DNA of 64,000 nt from Lactobacillus gallinarum DSM 10532 = JCM 2011 (lineage in GTDB: Bacteria; Bacillota; Bacilli; Lactobacillales; Lactobacillaceae), in contig NZ_AZEL01000047.1 of the NCBI RefSeq assembly GCF_001434975.1, forward strand, positions 18,105-82,104, in the 5' to 3' direction. Shown here one piece after another: positions 43,309 to 51,570 of this stretch. Position 1 is the first letter of the stretch. Each line of letters starts with the position of its first letter. The position numbers and the translations under genes are program-made. The notes beneath the pieces are model-generated. The model worked only from the letters and a program-made list of their open reading frames with translations, made no database searches and was not told the origin of the DNA.

Positions 43309-44099
43309 TGCCTGAACAAGTAAATCAATTGCCTAAGCGTAAGTTCAAAGTAATGAACTTGGTTTGGACAATCATCATGATTGCAGGACTATTTATTTCA
43401 ATCAATGTTACTAACACGCACATTAGTGTCTTGTTTGAAAACTGGAACCAATTTGCTGACATCTTTATTCAAATGTCTCATCCAGATTGGAGCTACTTGA
43501 ACGTTGTTTGGCCTAAGTTGATTGAAACCATCAAGATGGCTGTCTTGGGTACGGTAATTGGATCTGTTGTCGCATTTATCTACTCATTATTGATTGCCCG
43601 TAATATTGTTAAGAATAAGGCTGTAACTGGCGTACTTCGTGTCATTATGAATATCGTCAGAACTATTCCTGACTTGCTTCTTGGTGCGATCTTCGTAGCT
43701 ATCGTAGGTATCGGTCCAGTTGCTGGTATCTTGGCTTTGGCAGTCTTCACCTTTGGTGTGGTTGTTAAGTTGTTCTACGAAGCAATCGAAACAATTGATC
43801 CAGGTCCAATTGAAGCTTTGACTGCCGTAGGTGCAAACAAATTGCAAATTATCCATTACGCAGTTATGCCACAAATTATCACTTACTTCATTTCATATGT
43901 TCTATATGCATTTGAAATCAACGTCAGAGCATCAACAGTCCTTGGTTATATCGGTGCCGGTGGTATTGGTTTGAACTTGCAACAAACTTTGCAGGTCTTC
44001 AATTACGCTCAAACTGGTACGATCATCATCGTTATTATCGTGGTTGTTGTCTTGATCGACTACGTTTCATCTAAGTCACGGGAGGCGTTAATGAAATAA
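43308..44099 (+). CDS. phnE: Phosphonate-type ABC transporter permease 1
   Basis: 263 residues, ATG 43308 overlapping the phnC stop; GAGGAGG upstream. Six membrane helices with the EAA-type loop FYEAIETIDPGPIEALTAVGANKLQIIHYAVMPQ. Also has MNIVRTIPDLLLGAIFVAIVG. Pairs with the next permease as a heterodimer. The next gene starts one base inside its stop (TAATG). Confidence 0.92.
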   Translation: MPEQVNQLPKRKFKVMNLVWTIIMIAGLFISINVTNTHISVLFENWNQFADIFIQMSHPDWSYLNVVWPKLIETIKMAVLGTVIGSVVAFIYSLLIARNIVKNKAVTGVLRVIMNIVRTIPDLLLGAIFVAIVGIGPVAGILALAVFTFGVVVKLFYEAIETIDPGPIEALTAVGANKLQIIHYAVMPQIITYFISYVLYAFEINVRASTVLGYIGAGGIGLNLQQTLQVFNYAQTGTIIIVIIVVVVLIDYVSSKSREALMK

Positions 44100-44911
44100 T
44101 GGATACTACAATGAAAAAATTACCCGCTAAACCCGTTGACCGTAAGAAACAAGTTGCACATTGGCTAATTGCAATTGCCACTATCGTAATTATTGTTTGG
44201 TCATGTACTGGTATTAACTTCGGTGGTATTAAAGCCACTGCTGGTCAAATTGCCGGTGCAATCTTCTCAGGTATTTTCCATCCTGACTGGAGCTATGTTT
44301 ACAATGGCTCAGGTGAAGACTTGATCTCACAATTGTGGCAAACCATTTGTATCGCTTTCTTAGGTACATTCATTTCCGCAATTATTTCATTGCCATTTGC
44401 CTTCTGGGCAGCCCACACCAAGCACAAGCATTGGTACACTTCAAGAATCGGTAAAATTGTTTTGGCAATTATCCGTTCATTCCCTGAAATTGTTCTTGCT
44501 TTGATGTTCATCAAGGCCGTGGGTCCTGGTTCTGCAGCCGGTGTTTTGGCATTAGGTTTCCACTCAGTTGGTATGCTTGCCAAGTTGTTCTCAGAAGCTA
44601 TTGAAAACTTGGAAGAAGGGCCAAACGAAGCTGTTATTGCAGCCGGAGGTTCTAAGTTCCACGTAATCATGTTTTCAACTATGCCTAACTTGATGCCAGC
44701 TTTAATTTCTAACACCTTGTATCGTTTTGATGTTTCAATTCGTTCCGCATCTATCCTTGGTTTGGTAGGTGCCGGTGGTATCGGTTATCCATTGATCATT
44801 GCTTTGCAATACCGTCAATGGGATCGTGTAGGTATCATTTTGCTGGGAATTATCATTATGGTTGTAATTATTGACTGGATTTCTGGTTGGATCAGAAAGA
44901 AGTTAGTTTAA
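44099..44911 (+). CDS. phnE: Phosphonate-type ABC transporter permease 2
   Basis: 270 residues; GGAGGCG is upstream of ATG 44099. Same family as the preceding permease: IRSFPEIVLALMFIKAVGPG, then the EAA loop FSEAIENLEEGPNEAVIAAGGSKFHVIMFSTMPNL, and SILGLVGAGGIGYPLI. Together phnD-phnC-phnE-phnE form a complete importer with one binding protein, one ATPase and two different permeases. No C-P lyase genes are present, so the window does not show what the cell does with the substrate. Confidence 0.92.
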   Translation: MDTTMKKLPAKPVDRKKQVAHWLIAIATIVIIVWSCTGINFGGIKATAGQIAGAIFSGIFHPDWSYVYNGSGEDLISQLWQTICIAFLGTFISAIISLPFAFWAAHTKHKHWYTSRIGKIVLAIIRSFPEIVLALMFIKAVGPGSAAGVLALGFHSVGMLAKLFSEAIENLEEGPNEAVIAAGGSKFHVIMFSTMPNLMPALISNTLYRFDVSIRSASILGLVGAGGIGYPLIIALQYRQWDRVGIILLGIIIMVVIIDWISGWIRKKLV

Positions 44912-44926
44912 TTTTTAATTCCTATG

Positions 44927-44958
44927 AAAAAGAGAAGACAAATGTCTTCTCTTTTTTT
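44927..44958 (+). terminator. Terminator after the phn operon
   Basis: A 14-bp stem (AAAAAGAGAAGACA with TGTCTTCTCTTTTT), short loop and T-run. Confidence 0.9.
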
Positions 44959-45530
44959 CATCCATTATTTTTGAAGTAACAATCTTCAAGATGGTCATTA
45001 ATTAAGCCAATTCCTTGGAGGTAAGAATAGATAATTACAGGACCTACGAAAAAGAAACCATCTTTTTTCATTTGCTTGGCAATCTGCTTTGCAATGTCGT
45101 TAGTGGTAGGAACTTCGGCAATGGTATCGGGATGATGCACAATTGGTGAAGGGATAAAACTTTGCAAATATTTGGCGAAACTGCCATATTCTTGCTTAAC
45201 TACTAGGATCGCCTTAGCATTTTTGATTGCGGCATTGATTTTGATGTGATTACGGATGATGCCTTTGTCCTGCATCAGCAGGCCTACGTCATAATCGGTC
45301 ATTTGAGCAACTTTTTCTACATCGAATTCCTTAAAAGCTTTTCTGAAGTTCTCGCGTTTGTGCAAAATTGTGGACCAACTGAGCCCTGATTGAAAAAGTT
45401 CAAGTACCAGCATTTCATATAAATATTGATCATCTAAATTTAATTTGCCCCATTCATGATCATGGTAGTTTCTCACTGTTTCGTCTTTTACATCGCCCCA
45501 AGGGCAGCGTAATATTCTAGTTTCATTCAT
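44958..45530 (-). CDS. tag: DNA-3-methyladenine glycosylase I
   Basis: 190 residues; GGAGAAAATTTC precedes ATG 45530. Tag motifs: RCPWGDV, NYHDHEWG with zinc and base-pocket residues, YEMLVLELFQSGLSWSTIL, KRENFRKAF, and the C-terminal zinc partners in INDHLEDC. It excises 3-methyladenine from alkylated DNA. The window thus holds two unrelated 3-methyladenine glycosylases, this one and the AAG-type at 13 kb. Convergent with phnE. Confidence 0.92.
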   Translation of the reverse strand: MNETRILRCPWGDVKDETVRNYHDHEWGKLNLDDQYLYEMLVLELFQSGLSWSTILHKRENFRKAFKEFDVEKVAQMTDYDVGLLMQDKGIIRNHIKINAAIKNAKAILVVKQEYGSFAKYLQSFIPSPIVHHPDTIAEVPTTNDIAKQIAKQMKKDGFFFVGPVIIYSYLQGIGLINDHLEDCYFKNNG

Positions 45531-45684
45531 GAAATTTTCTCCTTTAAAATAATATTTTTACTCTCTAATATTTATTACGCAAAAAAAGTGGATTTTTTTC
45601 TAAGAAATTTTATTTTTAAGTTTGAAATGCAGGCTTTAATCCCTTTTTTTGCTATAATTAGGGGTGAATTTTGAGGAGGATCAT

Positions 45685-46170
45685 ATGGAAAAATTAGATA
45701 CCATGATGTTGGCTGATGATTTAGCCTTATCACAAGACAAGATTTTGAATGGTGAACAAGACTTTGACGCTGAAGCTGTCTATAAAGTAATTGATAACTT
45801 GGGCGTTTTGAATAATCCTATTAAAGATTACTTTTATATGACCGAAGAAGAATACTACGAAGCAGAAAGCGATCATAAATTAACTTTGATCAAAATGGCT
45901 GATAAGTTAACTGATTTACATGACCGTATCTTAACTAACCACGTTGATGGTTATGTTGATAAGGATGAAATTAATTTAACTTACAACCACGAAAATCCAT
46001 ATGAAGATGATTTGTATGATCCAGCCACTGATTATCGAGTTATCGTTTACAGTTTAAAGGTTATTGGCGCAGTTCAAGCAATCGCTGCCAAGGATTTACA
46101 AGAAGTATTGTCTAAAGATGCTGTTTTGTCAGTAGGACTTGCTGCTTATGCTTTAGCACACAACGCATAA
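45685..46170 (+). CDS. Acidic protein of unknown function, 161 residues
   Basis: ATG 45685 follows GAGGAGG by six bases; the in-frame TTG/ATG further upstream is not needed. Soluble, strongly acidic and mostly helical, with MTEEEYYEAESDHKL and a hydrophobic C-terminal helix (IGAVQAIAAKDLQEVLSKDAVLSVGLAAYALAHN). No domain recognised. It ends just before a terminator, so the next gene is probably separate. Confidence 0.6.
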   Translation: MEKLDTMMLADDLALSQDKILNGEQDFDAEAVYKVIDNLGVLNNPIKDYFYMTEEEYYEAESDHKLTLIKMADKLTDLHDRILTNHVDGYVDKDEINLTYNHENPYEDDLYDPATDYRVIVYSLKVIGAVQAIAAKDLQEVLSKDAVLSVGLAAYALAHNA

Positions 46171-46178
46171 ATTATTTG

Positions 46179-46207
46179 AGTCGGGTCGCGAGAGCCGGCT
46201 TTTTTTG
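46179..46207 (+). terminator. Terminator between unknown gene and phosphoesterase
   Basis: AGTCGG pairs with CCGGCT (one G-T), 10-nt loop, then seven T. It overlaps the region just before the metallophosphoesterase ribosome binding site. Confidence 0.72.
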
Positions 46208-46223
46208 TCTTTGGGGCGAAAAA

Positions 46224-47633
46224 ATGAAGCTATTGAAACATACTAAAGGAATAGTTGATAAGATCGTAGATAAGATCGTAGGAGCAAGAAAGCGTTCAGC
46301 CATGGATAAAGATGGCGAGTTACTAGATCCTATGCAAAAATATACCACTATTGGTGAATATCATGTTGATGCAGAAGATGGTACACCAGATGGTAAGAAA
46401 TTTGTGCTAACCGTTTATCAAGATAAGGATGGAATACTGCGTCAGGCACTTAGCTCCGAAAGTACAACTGAACTAGCGCCTGAATATATTCGTAAGTATA
46501 GTAATGAATTAGGGCGTTTTAGAGCATTTCATAGTAAAAAAACGGGCCGTCGCTACTTGGTAGAAGACTATCTTGATAATTATGTAAGCGAAGTAAAAAA
46601 GCATATTCGTGAAGGTAAGAATTCAGTCAATATCGGAGTAATCACCGATACTCATTTTAAAGATAAAGATAGTGTGGATTTCTACGGTTGGAACGGCTTG
46701 CAACATGTGCAAGAGTTTGCTTATTTAGAAAAGTTTGGCTTGCTTGATTTAAAGGCACACCTCGGCGATTGGATTGATGGCTCTGATGCCGGTTTAATCG
46801 GTGAAAGTGAACTTATTAAATTAAAGGATTCATTTAAGTCAGATAAAGTACCATATCTAAATATTAAGGGAAATCACGATGAAAATGATAAATTTGATGA
46901 GCATCATGATCTTAAAGCATCGTTCCCTGAAAATGAATTTGAAAATATTATGTGGCCCGACATGTATCGTCAAAAGGGCATCCATTATGTTTCTCGTCAG
47001 CATGGCGTAGCTTATTTTGATATTGATGATGTTCGGGTAGTGTCTGTTAATACTTCTGACCTTCCTTATATTTTAGATAATAAAGGTCACAAACGTTACG
47101 ATACTAAAATTACTCTGGCAGTGCGGGAAGATCAGATCGAAGAAATTATTGAAATTCTTACTAAGTCTTCCAATAAGAAGATCATCTTCATGAGTCATGC
47201 TAATCCAATTAATCGAAAGGGCTCAAACGCATTGAAATATAATGGACGTTCTTTGCATGAATTATTAGTTGCCTTTAACCAACGCGAAAAGGGACGGATG
47301 CATGCCAGTGATGGTGAACCCGCTGAATTTCGTTTATCTAACCACTTTGATTTTACTAAAGTGAAAAATGCTCGTATTGTAGCTTATTTCTGCGGACATC
47401 GTCACCGTGAAGATCAATATCGCATTAATGGTATTCAATATATTTTATTCAATTGCTCAGCCTTAATGGGACCAAATCATTCGTTAACGACTAAATATAA
47501 TAAGAATTTGAACCGTAAAATTGATCATAACAATGAATTTGCGGGCTATATTGTAAATGTTGATTTGAAGCGTCATCGGATTCAGTCGTTTGGTTATGGT
47601 GCAGCTTCAAGAAGACGCGTTTACTTTATTTGA
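46224..47633 (+). CDS. Metallophosphoesterase
   Basis: 469 residues from ATG 46224 (GGGGCG upstream). An N-terminal part of about 135 residues carries a beta-rich domain (YTTIGEYHVDAEDGTPDGKKF) before the calcineurin-like phosphoesterase domain: IGVITDTHF, LGDWIDGSD, IKGNHDEND, FMSHANPI and CGHRHREDQ supply the five metal-binding motifs. Predicted to hydrolyse phosphomono- or diesters with two metals. Cytoplasmic with no signal peptide. The N-terminal domain is not typical and may fix substrate specificity. Confidence 0.85.
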   Translation: MKLLKHTKGIVDKIVDKIVGARKRSAMDKDGELLDPMQKYTTIGEYHVDAEDGTPDGKKFVLTVYQDKDGILRQALSSESTTELAPEYIRKYSNELGRFRAFHSKKTGRRYLVEDYLDNYVSEVKKHIREGKNSVNIGVITDTHFKDKDSVDFYGWNGLQHVQEFAYLEKFGLLDLKAHLGDWIDGSDAGLIGESELIKLKDSFKSDKVPYLNIKGNHDENDKFDEHHDLKASFPENEFENIMWPDMYRQKGIHYVSRQHGVAYFDIDDVRVVSVNTSDLPYILDNKGHKRYDTKITLAVREDQIEEIIEILTKSSNKKIIFMSHANPINRKGSNALKYNGRSLHELLVAFNQREKGRMHASDGEPAEFRLSNHFDFTKVKNARIVAYFCGHRHREDQYRINGIQYILFNCSALMGPNHSLTTKYNKNLNRKIDHNNEFAGYIVNVDLKRHRIQSFGYGAASRRRVYFI

Positions 47634-47748
47634 TTAAAGAATGGTAAAGCCATTTGGCTATTACAAGTCTTTAGCTTATAATAAGAAAGTTAACGTGAAA
47701 AAATAACTAGATATAATTTTAGAGAGATTAACTTAGGGGAATTTGACT

Positions 47749-49698
47749 ATGTGCGGAATTGTCGCATTTTATGATCCAAAAATAAATGAAAAACAAGCTG
47801 TCATTGGTAAGATGATGGCGACGATCAAGCACCGTGGACCTAGTTCCGACGGTTATTACACTAATGATGAAGTTGCACTTGGCTTTAGAAGATTGTCAAT
47901 TATCGATCTTCGAGGCGGAAGTCAACCAATTTATAATGAAGATAAAACTAGAGCCATTATTTTTAATGGTGAAATTTACAACTTTAAGCCACTTAGAGAA
48001 GAATTAATTAAAGCTGGACACGTTTTTTCAACTAAGGCAGATACTGAAGTTCTTCTTCATGGATATGAAGAATGGGGCATGGATGGCCTGCTTAAGCGTG
48101 TACGCGGAATGTTTGCTTTCCTTATCTGGGATGACAACAACAAGACTCTTTATGGTGCTCGTGATTTCTTTGGTATTAAGCCAATGTATTACAGCAACCA
48201 AAACGGTCACTTGCTTGTTGGTTCAGAACTGAAGAGCTTCTTGGAATTTCCAAAGTTTAAGCGCGAATTAAACGTTGAAGCCGTTAAGCCATATTTAATG
48301 AACCAATATAATGACCTTGAAGAAACTTTCTTTAAAGGTGTTTACCGCTTCCCAGCTGGTCACTGGTTCGAATATAAAGATGGTGAAATGAAGACTCATC
48401 AATACTGGGATGCTGAATATAAGGAAAATAGCTTAAGCTTTGAAGAAACTTTAAAGAGAATCAACGATGACTTGAAAGAAACTGTTGATTTATACAGAAA
48501 CGCTGATGTTAAAGTTGGTGCGTTCTTATCTGAAGGTGTTGACTCTTCATACTTAACTACTTTGCTTAACCCAGATGATGTTTTCTCAGTCAGCTTTGAT
48601 GATTCAACTTACGATGAAGCTTCAAAGGCTAAGGCTTTGGCAGATATCAATCACTGGACTTTCTTTAGTGACAAGGTAGACGCTGATGAAGCTATGCGCG
48701 ACTTCCCAGAAATGCAATACCACATGGATGAACCTGATGCTAACCCATCAATCATTCCGCTTTGGTACTTGTGTAAATTAGCGCGTAAGCATGTTACTGT
48801 TGCTCTTTCTGGTGAAGGTGCTGACGAATTGTTTGCTGGTTATGTCAACTACGGAATGCATACTCATAATGACATCATTAAGGTCTTTACTAGCGAATTA
48901 AAGAAATTGCCTAAGAAGAAGCAAGTTAAGTTAGCTCATAAAATTAAGAAGATGCCTAACTTCCCAGGTAAGGTTCACATGTATACTAATTTAGCTGAGC
49001 CAAGTGAATTTTACGTAGGTCAATCAGTCATCTATGATATGGATTACCCAACTATCTTTACTTCTAAGGATGCTAATAGTATTTTGCAGCCAACTTACCG
49101 CAATAAGTTGACCGTTAATGGCATTTATCAAAAGGACTTCAAGAGGGTTAAGGATATTGATAACGTTAAGCAAATGCAATACATTGATTTGCACCACTTT
49201 ATGCTTAATGATATTGAACAAAAAGCTGACAAGATCTCAATGGCCCACTCACTTGAAGTTCGTGTACCATATCTTGATAAGAAGATTGCAGAGCTTGCCA
49301 ACTCTATTCCAACTAAGTACTTAGTTAACCGTCACGATACTAAGTATGCTTTGCGTAAGGCTTCAGAAAAAGTTTTGCCAGATGAATGGGCAAAACGTCC
49401 AAAGCTTGGTTTCCCAACGCCAATCAAACAATGGCTTAAGGAACCACGTTTTTACAAGCAAGTTCGTGCTCTGTTTGAAGAAGAATTTGTTAACGATATT
49501 TTTGATCAAAAGAAGATCATTAAATTGCTCGATGACAACTACGAAGGGGACGGCTCACACAGACGTCAAATCTGGGCTATCTACACCTTCCTTGTTTGGT
49601 ACAAGTTGTTCTTTGTTGATTACGAAAATACTGTTAAGAAATACCAACATGTTCAACCTGAAGTTGCAAAATTAATTTCACAAGGCAAATTACTATAA
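47749..49698 (+). CDS. asnB: Asparagine synthetase B-type glutamine amidotransferase (AsnB/AsnH-like)
   Basis: 649 residues from ATG 47749 so that Cys2 becomes the N-terminal nucleophile (CGIVAF); AGGGGAA upstream. Residues 1-215 are a class II glutaminase: RGPSSDGYY, LGFRRLSIIDL, IFNGEIYNF, KADTEVLLHGYEEWG. Residues 235-520 are the ATP-binding synthetase domain with the pyrophosphatase loop FLSEGVDSSYL (usual SGGVDSS) and LSGEGADELFAGY. Family members either make free asparagine or amidate D-Asp in the peptidoglycan cross-bridge (AsnH). A D-Asp ligase gene 22 nt downstream favours the latter role; both are possible. Confidence 0.88.
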   Translation: MCGIVAFYDPKINEKQAVIGKMMATIKHRGPSSDGYYTNDEVALGFRRLSIIDLRGGSQPIYNEDKTRAIIFNGEIYNFKPLREELIKAGHVFSTKADTEVLLHGYEEWGMDGLLKRVRGMFAFLIWDDNNKTLYGARDFFGIKPMYYSNQNGHLLVGSELKSFLEFPKFKRELNVEAVKPYLMNQYNDLEETFFKGVYRFPAGHWFEYKDGEMKTHQYWDAEYKENSLSFEETLKRINDDLKETVDLYRNADVKVGAFLSEGVDSSYLTTLLNPDDVFSVSFDDSTYDEASKAKALADINHWTFFSDKVDADEAMRDFPEMQYHMDEPDANPSIIPLWYLCKLARKHVTVALSGEGADELFAGYVNYGMHTHNDIIKVFTSELKKLPKKKQVKLAHKIKKMPNFPGKVHMYTNLAEPSEFYVGQSVIYDMDYPTIFTSKDANSILQPTYRNKLTVNGIYQKDFKRVKDIDNVKQMQYIDLHHFMLNDIEQKADKISMAHSLEVRVPYLDKKIAELANSIPTKYLVNRHDTKYALRKASEKVLPDEWAKRPKLGFPTPIKQWLKEPRFYKQVRALFEEEFVNDIFDQKKIIKLLDDNYEGDGSHRRQIWAIYTFLVWYKLFFVDYENTVKKYQHVQPEVAKLISQGKLL

Positions 49699-49720
49699 TT
49701 TAGGGGTTTAATTTAGGATA

Positions 49721-51004
49721 ATGACTAAAAAATTTACACCAATTTTACTTGGTAGTGACATTAATGTTTATGGTATGGCTCGTTCGTTTAATGAAGCCTA
49801 TGGTATCAAGGTTAAAGCTTTGGCTGATGTTCAACTTGCCGCAACGCGCTACTCCAGCATTGTCGATGTTGAATTGCATCATGGTTTTAGTAGTGATCCA
49901 ACTTTCATGGATGTAATGCACAAGAAGATGGAAGAATACAAGAGTCACGAAGAACCAGTTATTTTGATCGCTTGTGGTGACGGTTATGCGGAACTTTTGG
50001 CTAAGCACAAGGAAGAATTGAGTAAAGTCTTCATCGTTCCTTATATTGATTATGACTTGCTTGAAGTTTTAATTTCAAAGGAAGGCTTCTACAAGACTGC
50101 TGAAGAATATGGCTTGCCATATCCTAAGACTAAGATCATTACCATGGATGACTATAAGTCTGAAAAGTATTTAGACGTACCATTCGATTTCCCTGTAGAA
50201 CTTAAGCCAGAGGATCCTGTTTCATGGCTTAAATGTCAATTTGAAGGTCGTAAGAAGACTTTTGCCATTCAAGATAAGGATGAATTCAAGGATATCGTTA
50301 CTAAGATTTATACTCACGGATACAAAGCTGATCTTATTTTGCAAGACTTTATCCCGGGTGATGACTCTAACATGCGTACCTTGAATGCTTATGTAGATAA
50401 GAATCATCAAGTGAAGATGATGTGTTTAGGTCACCCACTTTTGGAAGATCCAACGCCACAGTCAATTGGCAACTACATGGCTATCTTGCCAGAATACAAT
50501 GAAAAGTTGTATGAACAGGTTCAACAATTCCTTGAAAAGTTGAACTATACTGGTATGGCTAACTTTGATATCAAGTACGATCCAAGAGACGGCGAATTCA
50601 AATTCTTTGAAATTAACTTACGTCAGGGTCGTTCTAGCTTCTACGTAACCTTGAATGGCTACAATTTAGCTAAATGGTACATTGATGATTATGTAGAAGA
50701 TGCCTTGAAGGATAAGGAAACTGTTTACGGTAACAAACTTGAATCTAAGTACAAGTTATGGTTGGGTGTACCAAAGAAGATCTTCAATGAATATGCCTTT
50801 GAAAATGAATATAAAGAAAAGGCCGATGAATTAATTCGTGAAGGTCGTTATGGCACTACTGTTTTCTATGATAAGGACAAGAGCTTTAAGCGTTGGCTAT
50901 TGATGAAGTACATGTTCCATAACTATTACAAGCGCTACAAGACTTATTACGAAGTTAATAAGGGCAAAATCTTTAAAGAAGAAAATGAAAAATTAGATAA
51001 ATAA
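49721..51004 (+). CDS. ATP-grasp carboxylate-amine ligase, probable D-aspartate ligase of peptidoglycan
   Basis: 427 residues. The start PILLGSDINVYGMARSFNEAYG and then LAATRYSSIVDVE resemble the Aslfm D-aspartate ligase of Enterococcus faecium (PIILGxDINAYxMARxFHE). ATP-grasp features follow: ELKPEDPVSWLKC, LILQDFIPGDDSNMRTL, then FFEINLRQGRSSFY with the metal-binding Glu and Asn. It would add D-Asp to the Lys side chain of UDP-MurNAc-pentapeptide. This cross-bridge is usual in lactobacilli. The upstream asnB-like gene would amidate it to D-Asn. The C-terminal about 60 residues are helical and basic. Confidence 0.78.
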   Translation: MTKKFTPILLGSDINVYGMARSFNEAYGIKVKALADVQLAATRYSSIVDVELHHGFSSDPTFMDVMHKKMEEYKSHEEPVILIACGDGYAELLAKHKEELSKVFIVPYIDYDLLEVLISKEGFYKTAEEYGLPYPKTKIITMDDYKSEKYLDVPFDFPVELKPEDPVSWLKCQFEGRKKTFAIQDKDEFKDIVTKIYTHGYKADLILQDFIPGDDSNMRTLNAYVDKNHQVKMMCLGHPLLEDPTPQSIGNYMAILPEYNEKLYEQVQQFLEKLNYTGMANFDIKYDPRDGEFKFFEINLRQGRSSFYVTLNGYNLAKWYIDDYVEDALKDKETVYGNKLESKYKLWLGVPKKIFNEYAFENEYKEKADELIREGRYGTTVFYDKDKSFKRWLLMKYMFHNYYKRYKTYYEVNKGKIFKEENEKLDK

Positions 51005-51013
51005 TGATAATTA

Positions 51014-51044
51014 AGGCCATCGAAGTTGTTTCGGTGGCTTTTTT
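51014..51044 (+). terminator. Terminator after the ligase gene
   Basis: GCCATCGAA pairs with TTCGGTGGC (one T-G) around a 5-nt loop, then six T. Confidence 0.85.
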
Positions 51045-51105
51045 GTCTGTCATGGCCTTACAATGAACGTGAACAGAACAGAGTATTTTGAAAAGGGGGA
51101 TTCTG

Positions 51106-51378
51106 ATGGATGAAAAATCAAATAAAACAGCTCCAAAATCAGATTTAGAAAAAACTGATTTGAAGCAAGTATTAACTAAATTGAAAGTTGATCCTAAAAC
51201 TGGTTTGCCGTTAGTGATCCAGCACAACTGCAAACAATTATGTTCTTGCTACTTTGGCTGGTTAGTTCCAAGAATTTCGCTTTGGATGATCTGTGAGGTT
51301 TGGATTTACAACATTGCTTGGATGTTTGTCTTGAATATCATCAGAATATTGATTGAAAAAGCTCAAGCTAAAAAATAA
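51106..51378 (+). CDS. Small membrane protein, 90 residues, unknown
   Basis: ATG 51106 follows AAAGGGGGA. The N-terminal 45 residues are charged (DEKSNKTAPKSDLEKTDLKQ), followed by CKQLCSCYFGWLVPRISLW and a hydrophobic helix ending near IIRILIEKAQAKK. Three Cys lie close together (C..xxC.C) just before the membrane segment, a possible metal or disulfide site. No family recognised. Own terminator. Confidence 0.55.
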   Translation: MDEKSNKTAPKSDLEKTDLKQVLTKLKVDPKTGLPLVIQHNCKQLCSCYFGWLVPRISLWMICEVWIYNIAWMFVLNIIRILIEKAQAKK

Positions 51379-51401
51379 ATAAAGATTAATATTATTTGAG
51401 G

Positions 51402-51434
51402 GATGAAGCAATTTGATTTGCTTCATCTTTTTTT
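51402..51434 (+). terminator. Terminator before nrdD
   Basis: GATGAAGCAA pairs with TTGCTTCATC over 10 bp around a 6-nt loop, then seven T. Confidence 0.9.
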
Positions 51435-51482
51435 GAAATTATTTTTGCATGAATTATTCCCTTTAACACGCTATTTTGTCTA

Positions 51483-51530
51483 ATACAAGATATACTCATC
51501 TATATTTGAACAGAATACAAGATGTTGTAC
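51483..51530 (+). promoter_or_regulatory. Probable pair of NrdR boxes upstream of nrdD
   Basis: ATACAAGAT occurs twice, at 51483 and 51515, 32 bp apart (three helical turns). The second copy is a near-palindrome, ATACAAGATGTTGTAC. The spacing and sequence fit the double NrdR operator of ribonucleotide reductase genes. A TATGAT -10 element is at 51537, so the second box covers the -35 region. Confidence 0.65.
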
Positions 51531-51570
51531 CTATGGTATGATTTAGATACGAGATTTTGGAGTGATAATT

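Noticed and set aside
44299..44715. Minus-strand ORF of 138 codons
   Set aside because: Antisense to the second phosphonate permease; no domain or initiation signals.
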